From positions 19,958,001 to 20,022,000 of the forward strand of contig CANTUQ010000055.1 in the NCBI GenBank assembly GCA_947683425.1: a stretch of 64,000 bases of DNA, written 5' to 3'. The notes below the pieces were generated by a model, which was not told where the DNA came from, did not search any database, and saw only the letters and a program-made list of their open reading frames with translations. Position 1 is the first letter of the stretch. Each line of letters begins with the position of its first letter. Source of the DNA: Excoecaria cochinchinensis (Eukaryota > Streptophyta > Magnoliopsida > Malpighiales > Euphorbiaceae). Positions 34,093 through 44,580 of this stretch are shown in pieces. The translations under genes and the position numbers were made by a program.

Positions 34093-34544
34093 TAGAGTCT
34101 TATAACTGCAGCCTTAGTTCAGTTTGGACCCCGATCAGGTCCCGTTTGGTTCCTCGTGCTAATGTTTTTGGATCTTGTTTAAGGTCCCTTTATAAAACGT
34201 TTTGCAAATGATAAAGTAAATTGGTTTTCGATTCGTACCCGTAAGGTACTGTCTGTAATCGGTTCGTACCCGTAAAGTACTGTCCGTTCACTCGTTATCC
34301 ACTATCCTGAGTCAGTAGGTGCTTTATTGTTTGGATTTGTTTTGCTAATTATGAGAATGTATTATCCAAATATGTTTATTAATGTGATATTATGAAGACA
34401 GTTATGTTATATCAAATGTATGATGCTATATATATTTGCTTGCTCATATTTTTATCATATATGTATTTCTGATTATGCCATCTGTATGTGTTTTGCTTGA
34501 TGACCATTATGAATGGCCGACCATTTGATTTGTGTGTTTCCTCA

Positions 34545-34582
34545 CTAAGCGTTTATCGCTTAGCACGGCGTGTTTACCCGTG
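34545..34582 (+). other. Twin stem-loop near the 3' end of the Tekay-2 LTR
   Basis: CTAAGCG-TTTAT-CGCTTAG is followed at once by a CACGG...CCGTG hairpin. The pair is present in every Tekay-type LTR here (11642-11678, 40401-40436, 49379-49416, 56493-56530). Stem changes are compensated between copies. Confidence 0.6.
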
Positions 34583-34987
34583 CAGGTGTGGAAGGAGTTG
34601 CCTTGGGAGAGTCGTCGTAGCCAGGCCAACACAGCTGGGTTATAATGTAGCGCTTAATTTTTATAGCTTGATGATTCTTTTTGTATAGAACTCTCTTATG
34701 TTATTTTTGTAATAGCTTTCGCATGTGTATAAGTATATTTTGGACATGTAATTATCTTCTGTACCTGTAGGTTGATCAAACAGTAATGTAATATTTTTCG
34801 TTATAGTAATGCATGATCAGCTTCTTTCATGAATGGTTTTGTAAAATTTTATTTACCCTGTATTTCGGTATGTATGCTTATGTATGAATGTATGTATATC
34901 CTGTTTTTGCGTGGTGACACCTTTGCCCATACGGCAGCTCACTCCTTATCGGATGGGATCACCTACGTATGAGTAGGGGGTGTTACA

Positions 34988-37900
34988 ATATACCTAGTGA
35001 TTAATTGTGATTAAAGGGTATATACATGTTAATTGAGGCTTAATCTAGTGAAATAAGTAATGATTGAGTGACAAGAAAGATGTTAGGGTAAAATACTAGC
35101 GGTGGCCGAATGGTTTAGTAAGGAAAATGTGATAGATTGTATGGTATTTATGATAAGTGAGTGATAAGTTAGACAAATGAATGAATTAGAAGTGAAAAAG
35201 AAAATTTGATGAAAATAATTGCATAAGAATCGAATAATTGATTTAATGAATCAAAAATATAATTAGTCCAATTAATGTTAATAAGACCATAACCTGAATA
35301 TGCATATGATTTGAAAGTGTATAAAGTTAATTGAAATTGTAAGAAATTAATTAAGCATTTTTAAGAATATTTTCCCATTATGTCCATGGTGAGAAATATT
35401 GGAAATCATTGAAATAATTGAAATTATATGTATATTTGATGTTATCTTGATTGAATGAATAATTGAAATTGAAATGATACGAAAAGAATGAAATTAGCTT
35501 TGAAATGCATTTATAGCCATTGCATGGCTTAAGTATAGTTATTATAAAAAATAAGTATATAATAAGAATTGCGCATACACGATGAATTATAATGAGATAA
35601 TTCATTAAATATGCAACATTTATCAAAATATTGTGTAACTAGTGAAATGAGATGATAATGGAATGTAAATTTAAGTGAAAATGTTAAAAGTGGATTTGAA
35701 AGTTGATTGAGAAAGTATTGCCCTTAGTAGTGTCTGGCAGTCTAATCTAGTTCAGTATATGTTTGGCTAGCCATGGGGACACCTATACCGTGGTCCAAGT
35801 CTTAACGACGTGCTTTATTATGGCAGATTCGCGATGGTCTCCTATAGTGCATAGTTATGTTCTATGTTCAGTGTACTGTTCTGTGATACTGTTGGAATGG
35901 TCCTACGGGGTCATTCCCTACTGTACTGTAGTGGGGTTTTGGGTCCACGTTTCGGGATTGTACTAGGGGCTTATTGAAATGATAAAATTATTTGAAATGT
36001 GAAAAGTAAAAATGAAGATGAGAATTGAAAAGAAAAAGGACTTAATTGAAAGAAATGAAAAGTTTAGAGTGAAAAAAGGTAATTTATCAAAATAATAAGT
36101 TAAATGGGTAATAATAGTAAAATGACTTTAAAATGTAAAAATTGTAGTGAAAATGATAAATGGAGTGAAAAGGGACTTACATGAATGAAGATATAAAGTC
36201 TAAGGACTAAAATGTAATTGAGCATAAAAATAATTAGTTGAAAGACTAATTGATGAATTGCAAGTTAAGAAGTGAATAAATGTGAAAATGTGATAATTAA
36301 ATGATAAAATTGTAAGTAATCGTTAAAAGAATGACCATATTGTAATTTGATAAAAGTTCAGGGGCAAAACAATAATTGAGTGTAAAAGTAAGTTAAAAAG
36401 TGACATGTAAGTGAAAAGTGAAATTGAAATTACCTTTACATAAAGAATATAAAGTTTAAGGACTAAACTATAATTTGACATGAAAATGCTAACATGGGGA
36501 CTAATATGTAATTTGTAAGTCAAATAATGAATTAAAATGAAAAGAGAAATGAACTAATGACAAAATCGTAATTATATTGTAAAAAAATGGCAAGTCTGTA
36601 ATTAACTGAAAGATTAGGGAGTAAAGCAAAATTTGCCATATTGATAGCACCTAATAGTATAAAATGAAGAGTGAAGTGAAAATAGCGTGTAAGAATATCA
36701 AATAAATGAATTAATGCCATAACAGTAAATGAGTGACTAATGGAGGGCAAAATCGTAAATAAAACATAGAAGGAGTAATTATGTTAAATAATAAATGTAA
36801 TGAATAAAATAACCAAATGAGAGATTAATTGATCTAATTGTAATGTAACGGCTTTTTAGGGCCTAATATGGAAAAGAGATATCAAAATAATAATTTAGGG
36901 TCTAAACCGTAAATTCCATATCAAATGAAAGTAAATGAAAATTTGAGGATTTAGGGGAAAATGTAAGTTAATTAGGTGATTAAATGTGAGGAAATTTCTT
37001 AATGAAATGTTTGTGATAACATGGAAACTAAATGACAAAAGGGGTCATTTAGTTAAATGGAAAGGTAAATTGGTAAGATTGAATAAGCTAGGTGTTGAAT
37101 GATAAATCGCTCAGAATAAGGTCAGATCAAGGACTATAATGTAAAATGACACTGATTAATGTTTAGTGAGTGATCTAAATAAAATTAAGGAATGAATTAA
37201 AGTAACTGTATCATAGAAGTGAAAGGTATAATCGTAGAGTTTTAAAAGTAAAGGAATAGCCATTTTGGGCCCCTATAAAAGCCATTAGTAGTGTCTGGAG
37301 GTCTAATCTAGTTCAGAATATGTTTGGCTATCCATAGGGGCAACTATACTGCGGTGCAAGTCATGATGACTTGCTTTACTATGGCAGATTCGTGATGGTC
37401 TCCCATAGTGCATAGATATGTTCTATGTTTAGTATACTATTATGTGATGCTATTAGAATGGTCCTTCGGGGTCTTTTCCTACTCTACTATAGTGGGCTTT
37501 TGGGTCCACGTCCCGTATATCCAGTCTGTAGTTTTTCTACCGGGATTGTACTAGGGGCATATTAAAATGATAAAATGATTTGAAATGTGAAAAGTAAAAA
37601 TGAAGATGAGAATTGAAAAAAAAAAGGACTTAATTGAAAGAAATGAAAAGTTTAGAGTGAACAAGGTAATTTACCCAAATAATAAGTTAAATGGGTAATA
37701 ATAGTAAAATGACTTTAAAATGTAAAGATTGTAGTGAAAATGATAATTGGAGTGACAAATGACTTACAATAATGAAGATATAAAGTCTAAGGACTAAAAT
37801 GTAATTGACCGTAAAAACAATTAGTTGAAAGAGTAATGAATTATAAGCTAAGAAGTGAATAATGTGAAAATGTGATAATTAAATGACAAAATTGTAAGTA

Positions 37901-38565
37901 ATCCTTAAAAGAAGGACCTTATTGTAATTTGATAAAAGTTCAGGGGCAAAACAGTAATTGAGCATAAAAATAAGTTAAAAAGTGATATGTAAGTGAAAAA
38001 TGAAATTGAAATTACCTTTATGTAAAGAATATGAAGTATAAGGACTAAACTGTAATTTGACATGAAAATGCTAACATGAGGACTAATATGTAATTTGTAA
38101 GTCAAATAATGAATTAAAATGAAAAGAGAAATGAACTAATGACAAAATCTTAATTATGTTGTAAAAAAAATGGCAAGTCTGTAATTAATTGAAAGATTAG
38201 GTACTAAAGCAAAATTTTCCATATTGATAGTACCTAATAGAATAAAATGAAGAGTGAAGTGAAAGTAGCGTGCAAGAATATGAAATAAATGAATTAATGC
38301 CTTAACAGTAAATGAGTGACTAATGGAGGGCAAAATCGTAAATAAAGCATAGAATGAGTAATTATGTTAAATAATAAATGTTATGAATAAAATAATCAAA
38401 TGAGAGATTAATTGATCTGATTGTAATGTAACGGCTTTTTACGGCCTAATATGGAAAAGATACATCAAAACAATAATTTAGGGTCTAAACTGTAAATTCC
38501 ATGTCAAATGAAAGTAAATGAAAAATTAAGGATTCAGGGGAAAATGTAAGTTAATTAAGTGATTA
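34988..38565 (+). repeat. Repeat U, middle part, with first copy and start of second copy of a 1.55-kb duplication
   Basis: Resumes after the Tekay-2 LTR. From 35727 a 1.55-kb unit begins (AGTAGTGTCTGG, then GTTTGGCTA.CCAT, CTATAGTGC). A second copy begins at 37285, giving a tandem duplication. The second copy is interrupted at 38565 by the Tekay-3 LTR and ends near 41070. Most of the sequence is AT-rich, with a GGACTAAAATGTAATT-like phrase recurring. There is no coding capacity. Confidence 0.6.
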
Positions 38566-40792
38566 AGTAATGACCCGTAAAGTAAATGAAAGAATTTAAT
38601 TGAGGGACTAAAAGAGAGAATTGCCAAAGGATTAAGTGGGATAATTGCTATGAGTGGGACACATGTCAAGAAGTCGATATGTGGCAAGAGAAGAGAGTGC
38701 CACATTGGATCCCACATGCAAGAAATAGGGGTGAGTGGAGTCAAATCTACCCCCACGCATTGCATGTGATCCATCCGACCATCTCTTCTTCTCTCTTTTG
38801 TTTTCTTTGTTCTTCATTTCTTTTGGTTATTGTTTCTCCTTTGTTGGATTTGATTTCAAGATTTGAGTTTGGATTGGTTTGAAGAGTTAAAGTGGAGAGG
38901 TAAGTGTGGTTGGATGTTCAAGTATCACCTTCTTCTTCTTCTTCTAATTCTATTTTTGATTTGAAGTTGTTTAAGTATTGGATTAAGTGTATGTATTGGC
39001 TGGTTTGTGCAAGAAGCTGTTTACAAGAGAAAACACAAGGGTAAAGATAAGGTTTGAGCAAGAAAAGAAGATTGATCAAGCTTCATTTGAGGTTTGGGAT
39101 CGTGTGTGATTTCTGGTTAAATGCATGTGTGTTGAGTTGAAATTGTACTTGATTTCTTGTTAAATGCATGTTTGATTAGTTGGGAGTTAGTGGACTTTGA
39201 TATAGTTCAACAGCTCTCTTAGTTATTAAAATTGCATGTGGTTATTAGAGATGAGTTGCATGTTGCTTCTTTGACAACCTAGAGTTGTATTAAGTTGAGT
39301 ATTTGCATGTTAATTATATGTTAGTTTCAAGATATGTAGAGAAAGTTACATGTATGAGAATATTTGTTTGAAGGCCCCTTTTCGACTAGATTTAATGTGT
39401 GTATAATTCTAGAAGTCATGCATGGGATTATAGGAAAGTTTGTGCATGAGAATTGTGAAGTGTGGAGTTGAGCTCAAAGTTGAGGTTCTGTCACGCTACT
39501 CCTTGGGTGAGGTTTGCCTTGTCGTGCCTTGTCGCAAGCACGAGCTCCATTGCGGGCACGACAGAAGCTACTTTGGCATTTTGTCACGAGTGCGACATTG
39601 TCCGCGAGCGTGACAACAATATGTTATAGGTTATGTCGCGAGCGCGACATTGTGTAGAGTTTTGAGTTCAAGTCATTTGTCTTTGTTTATGTGTAATATT
39701 GCATTGGATTATGTATGACCGTGCATAGTAAAGTATAATATGATAACATGAATGAATGTATATGAATGCTCATGGTTTGTTTAGATAATACATGAATTGA
39801 GCTTGAGGTATGATGATTTGATTAGGCACTTGAGTAACGTAAAGTATATGTTATAGTGAATAGAGTATATTTGTGTTAAGCCTAATGGATTCATAATAGT
39901 GGATAAATAAGCATGCTTATAAAGGGTTAGAGTGCAGCTGCCAGTGTGGCACCGTTTGTGTCCAGATGTTGATACCTTAGGGTATTCAGATGTTTGAGTT
40001 AGGTCTCTAGATGTTTGGTACTATTTGCCAGTATCTAAAGTACCCGTATCCACGATTAATGTGAATTTAGGCTATTCTATTGAGTAATTATGTTTGTGCT
40101 AGAGATGCAATGATATGAATATATATGTATTCAAAATGTATAGAAGCAACGATGTATTGTCCCTTATAGTTGTGATGCACACCAAGCTAGAGATTACGTA
40201 TATGTTGAGATGATTGTATATAATAAAGGCATGTTGATATGATCAATATATGTATGACTATATGAAGCAATTAGAAGTTGTGTGCATGAAGAGTTATATG
40301 CTAATGAATGACAGTGTGTGTTAAGCATGATTATTTGTGATATGCACTTTGTGTGATCCTTATGACTTCATTAGCGGTCTATTGCCTTTGTTTATCCCCA
40401 CTAAGCATTATCGCTTAGCGCGGGTGTTCTCCCGTGTAGGCTACAGGTTCGGTTTCGTTTAGAGAGTATTCATCTGCTGGCCAGTAGAAGCTTGAGTGGA
40501 GTCTCTATTGCTATATGTAAATGATTCTTTTTGTATTGAGTAGTATAGTATTTTGTAAAGAGATTATTTGATATGTAATGTAAAGTGTTAGTCATAGACT
40601 TATGATCATGTAATATTTTGGATAATGATATTTTTGTATCATGTCTATCTAAAGTATATTAATGTAAGTATGTTTTGTTGCAATGATGTTTCTTTTCCGC
40701 TTATATGTATGATTTTCTACTATAGTATATGCGTATGTGTTTGTGTGTGTGTGGCACTCCGATATCCTTCCAAGGGGTGTTGGGGCACTACA
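38566..40792 (+). mobile_element. Tekay-3: solo LTR (2227 bp) with GATTA target duplication
   Basis: It is flanked by GATTA at 38561-38565 and 40793-40797. The uninterrupted sister copy of the host repeat (near 36975) confirms the empty site. It ends GGGGCACTACA and starts AGTAATGACCC, where the expected TG has become AG. It carries an inverted-repeat block at 39482-39665 and the twin stem-loop at 40401-40436. Homology to the other Tekay-type LTRs is limited to such landmarks, so it is a distant family. No internal sequence is present. Confidence 0.85.
39482..39665. repeat. Inverted-repeat block in Tekay-3 LTR (TGTCGCGAGCGCGACA type)
   Basis: Units such as TGTCGCGAGCGCGACA (near 39633), TGTCACGAGTGCGACA (near 39582) and TTGTCCGCGAGCGTGACAA (near 39607) are short palindromes in an AT-rich context, about 0.9-1.1 kb from the LTR start. 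Confidence 0.65.
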
Positions 40793-42674
40793 GATTAAAT
40801 GTGAGGAAATTTCTTAATGAAATGATTGTGATAGCATGGAAACTAAATGACAAAAGGGGTCATTTAGTTAAATGGAAGGGTAAATTGGTAAGATTGAATA
40901 AGCTAGGTGTTGAATGATAGATTGCTTAGAATAAGGTCAGATCAAGGACTGTAATGTAAAATGACATTGATAAAGTTTAGTGAGTGATCTAAATAAAATT
41001 AAGGAATGCATTAAAGTAACTGTATCATAGCAGTGAAGGTATAATCGTAGAGTTTTGAAAGAAAGGAATAGAATGATTAGTCCTAAGAAATGAGGAACAA
41101 TACAAATAAGAAAAAGAAGAGAAATTAGACAAGTAAGATAAGATGTCAAAAGTCAAAAATAGAAAATAGTGTCAAATTGTAATTAAAGCAAAAATGAAGA
41201 ATTAATTCGAATATGTAAGATAATAAAGGGCTAGAGAGTAACATGTCAATGTTTAGTCTAAAAGTAAGGACTAAAGCAATGTGTATATGGGTGTGTGTAT
41301 GTATCTGTATGTCTGAGCTAGAGTTGGAAATCTTTAGATTCGTAATCACCACTGAGCATATTTAATGCTCAGCACGTAGTTTATTTGACTGTGTGTAGGT
41401 ACGGAGTGGGACGTCTAAAGAGCAGGCATGATATCAGTTTCAAAATCAGATCGGACCTTCGGATTGAAGATGAGAATAGTATGTATTTTATTGCTAGAGG
41501 ACTAGATAGTAACGTGTCAATGTTTAGTCTCAAAGTAAGGACTAAAGTAATGTGTATGTGTATGTATCTGTATGTCTAAGCTAGAGTTGGAAATCTTTAG
41601 ATTCGTAATTACCACTGAGCATATTTAATGCTCAGCATGTAGTTTATTTGACTGCGTGTAGGTACAGAGTGAGACGTCTAAAGAGCAGGCGTGAATCAAC
41701 TTTGAGATCAGATCGGACCTTCGGATTGAAGATGAGAATACTATGTATTTTATTGCTGGCATGTATATGTAACTGTTTAGGATTGGTCATGTAAAATGTA
41801 TTATGATTATAGTGAATGTTATAGATTGTTAGTGTATGACACGATGTGATAAATGTGATATTGGATGGAGATAATGTGACTTGTTAGAAACATGATAGTT
41901 TAAAAGAATCAGTTGAAAAAAAAATACCACAATTGCTATAAGTTCGATTAGACAGTAATTAAACAATCAAGGCAGTAGTAAAAGCAATGCAATGTATGTA
42001 GTGTACGGAAGCGATAAGGGTCTTATAACTAAGGCCTGAAATTGTGAAAATTATAGCAATAGGGAGTTTGTACGAGAATATAATGAGAGCGGTATAATAA
42101 TATTGAAATAGAATAACTGTTAAAGAAAAAGAGATTAGAGACTGAAATAAAAAGAGAAAATAAAAGAAAAGTGAAAGGAGAATTAAATGTAGGAAATATT
42201 AATGACTGAACTGAAACTAAACTGTAAATGAATGAATAAGGAGTATAAAATAGTGAATGGAAAACTGATGTCTAAATAATATATTAGTGACTGAACCGTA
42301 ATGTGTAGGAAATGAAAAGATAAATTAATTTGAAACAAAAATATAATGATTTACGAAAAATGTATAGACACTGTTATGGCCTTTAGTAGTCTGGTAGTCA
42401 TACTTAGCTCATGATATAGTTGGCTAGCCATATGGACGCTTATACCACGGTAGTGAGTCATGACGACTCACGACTGTAGACCAATGATAGTCTACTACTG
42501 TACTGAACTGAACTGATACTATATGTAATGCTGCAACTGATTCTATTATTGATTCTATTTTATTACTATACTATCACTGTTGCTGAACTATTACTATAGT
42601 GGATTCGCAATAGTCCACGTTCCATGTATCCGGTTCAGAGTTGTCTACCGGATGAGTATTAGGGGCAAAGTAAG
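40793..42674 (+). repeat. Repeat U, right part, with a 271-bp tandem duplication
   Basis: It completes the second 1.55-kb copy to about 41070. Then a segment beginning near 41232 is repeated once after 271 bp (to about 41770). Each copy includes the stem-loop CTGAGCATATTTAATGCTCAG (41352-41372 and 41615-41635), GTGTAGGTAC and GATCGGACCTTCGG. A third, diverged copy of the 35727 unit's start lies at about 42385-42670. No genes are seen. Confidence 0.55.
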
Positions 42675-44461
42675 TGATAACTTCAATTTAGTATTTAGAT
42701 TTGATAGTATTTTCGTATGATTTTTGGGTGTTTAGTAGTGTTTATTGTCGTGATATGCTTACTTTAGATTAATTTTGTCAATTTTAGTGAAATTAGAATT
42801 TTTATGCATTTTTGTTAGTTTTTGATTAAGTTTGATTTTTGTTTGCAGCATTTTCTTAGGTACCTCACGGTGGCAACCTATCTGGTTACCACCGTGACAT
42901 GCAAAGGAAAGAAAAACAGAATGCAGGCATACTATGGGTCACGGTGGTAACCAATGTCGTTACCACCGTGACATATTTATCCATCGGGCAGAATGCAGGC
43001 AAGAAGTACCTCACGGTGGCAACCAGATTTGTTGCCACCGTGACATAATTCGCACCAAGGCAAAATCAAGTGAGGAGGTACCTCATGGTGGCAAGGTAAT
43101 CCGGTTGCCACCGTGACATAGGTAATTCCTGGACAGAAGTGAAATTTGAGCATCTCACGGTGGCAACAAATCTGGTTACCACCGTGACCCCTATCTTACA
43201 CGCAAGGCAGATTTACTTCCTTGACACCCTCACGGTGGCAACCAATCTGGTTACCACTGTGATCCCTCGGGATATAAAAAGAAAAGTTTGCTGTTTGGGC
43301 AAAGAGTTCGGATTTTTGGCAGCCTTTTCTCATATTAGGGTTTTAGAACTAGAATTTTGGGTTTCTTTTCTATTGTTCTTGATTTAGGTTTTCAATTTTA
43401 TCTTTAGAATGAATTTGCAATTCAAGAATTTTTACATTGGAAACACATAGTTTAATTTGAATACACAGTTTTTACATTAGAATTTCTAGATTTTTCTCCA
43501 TTGAAGATTGGAAGAAGGAGATTGAAGAACGTGGGATTCAACTGGGATTTATGCCTTCCTGAATTTCTGGGTTTATTCTTTCCTCTTTCCTTTTGATTTT
43601 GTAATGGATCGTGAGTAGTCTTTTAGTTGTTTGGGGGATCTTTGAATCCCTTACCCATGATGTGAATTCTGATCATCTTTTGAATTTAAATATATGATTG
43701 AATGATTTATTTCACTGGTTCTTATTGTTAATTCATGGGATTTATTTTCTCAAGTTAATTTCCAATTTTGATGAATGATTTATTTCATGTATCTTTGTTG
43801 GTTATTGAGTTGTATGGATTGGATGCCATTGTTATTTACATTCAGTTCTTATCATTCTTGCTGTGTCTTTTGGACGACTCCGATTGGGAATCTAGAAGTG
43901 CAGAATTTCATGATTTAGGACTAGAATGGTGAGTGAGATAATTGAGTTCTGGCTTATTTGACTCCGTATTGGAAAAATAAACCAAACTTAGGATTTTAGA
44001 ACCATGCATAGGCTAGTTATGTAGCTGACTCCGGTTTGGGATGTCATATAATTAGAGTGGCTGACTCCGGATTGGTAAGCCTGGGTTAAGAGGGTTATCC
44101 CGATTTCTTTCATTGTTGGTTCTTGGATTATTTTTATTCACATTTAGGTATGTGGTGGATGAGTGAACCCGAGCAACGTTCGTCTAATTTGAATTCTTAT
44201 CTGGTTAATTTTTCCATCATTTTATTTCTTCAATTATTGACGTCAATTTAATTTGAGTATTTCTGCTTGTTTATTTTAGTATTTAAATTCTTTATTTTTA
44301 ATCAATAGACAAGTAAATCAATTCAAACAATTGGGAATTCTTTAGCATACTCTTGATTTTCATTACTTCAACACACAGTCCCTTGGGTACGATAACTCGG
44401 GGTCCTAACTATACCCCACTTTATTACTTGCCGATTCAGTACACTTGCTGAGGTCGTGTCA
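42675..44461 (+). repeat. 5' LTR of an Athila-type element (about 1.79 kb)
   Basis: The right end is firm: ...GAGGTCGTGTCA at 44461, followed by a tRNA-Asp primer site. The CCTTGGGTACGATAACTCGG phrase at 44383-44402 is typical of Athila LTR ends. The left end is inferred from the TGATAACTTC start where repeat U breaks off, and may be wrong by some bases. The LTR holds a six-unit hairpin array near its start. The matching 3' LTR is not in the window because the element is truncated at 57906. Confidence 0.6.
42860..43265. repeat. Six-unit hairpin array (CTCACGGTGGCAACC ... GGTTACCACCGTGA)
   Basis: Units start near 42862, 42936, 43009, 43082, 43154 and 43228, a steady period of 72-75 bp. Each is an inverted repeat with arms of about 14 nt and a loop of 5-9 nt. 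The spacers differ, but two carry CAGAATGCAGGC. The same hairpin and the complement of that spacer phrase occur in the Tekay-2 LTR. Confidence 0.9.
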
Positions 44462-44467
44462 AGTTTT

Positions 44468-44485
44468 TGGCGCCGTTGCCGGGGA
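44468..44485 (+). promoter_or_regulatory. Primer-binding site of the Athila element (tRNA-Asp type)
   Basis: TGGCGCCGTTGCCGGGGA is complementary to the 3' end of plant tRNA-Asp, the usual primer of Athila elements. It lies six bases after the LTR end. Confidence 0.9.
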
Positions 44486-44580
44486 CTGGCATTGTTTTTG
44501 AGTTTTGATTATTATTTGTATGTGTTTTTTTCTTTTTCTTATTTTTATTTTTCTTTATTCTTTTCAAGTAGTTGTGGTGT

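Larger units (their letters stand above)
16284..34987 (+). mobile_element. Tekay-2: solo LTR split by two nested Tat insertions
   Basis: The LTR pieces are 16284-16644, 30386-31272 and 33687-34987, about 2.54 kb in total once target duplications are removed. That is the length of the other Tekay-type LTRs. It starts TGTCACACCCCG, ends GGGGTGTTACA, and carries the usual palindrome (34079-34092) and twin stem-loop (34545-34582). Flanking bases are GTATA before and ATATA after, a 4-of-5 match to a target duplication. Neither primer site nor coding sequence follows it, so it is a solo LTR left after recombination. Tat-B entered at position 361 of the LTR and Tat-C inside its hairpin array. Confidence 0.75.

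Noticed and set aside
35727..38860. Two LTRs of one element, suggested by the 1.55-kb duplication
   Set aside because: The copies are almost directly adjacent, have no TG/CA ends, primer site or polypurine tract, and no coding sequence between them.
42860..43265. CRISPR-like array (palindromic repeats of ~35 nt with different ~38-nt spacers)
   Set aside because: The spacing looks similar, but the repeats diverge from unit to unit, spacers share a common phrase, there are no cas genes, and the array lies in a plant LTR.
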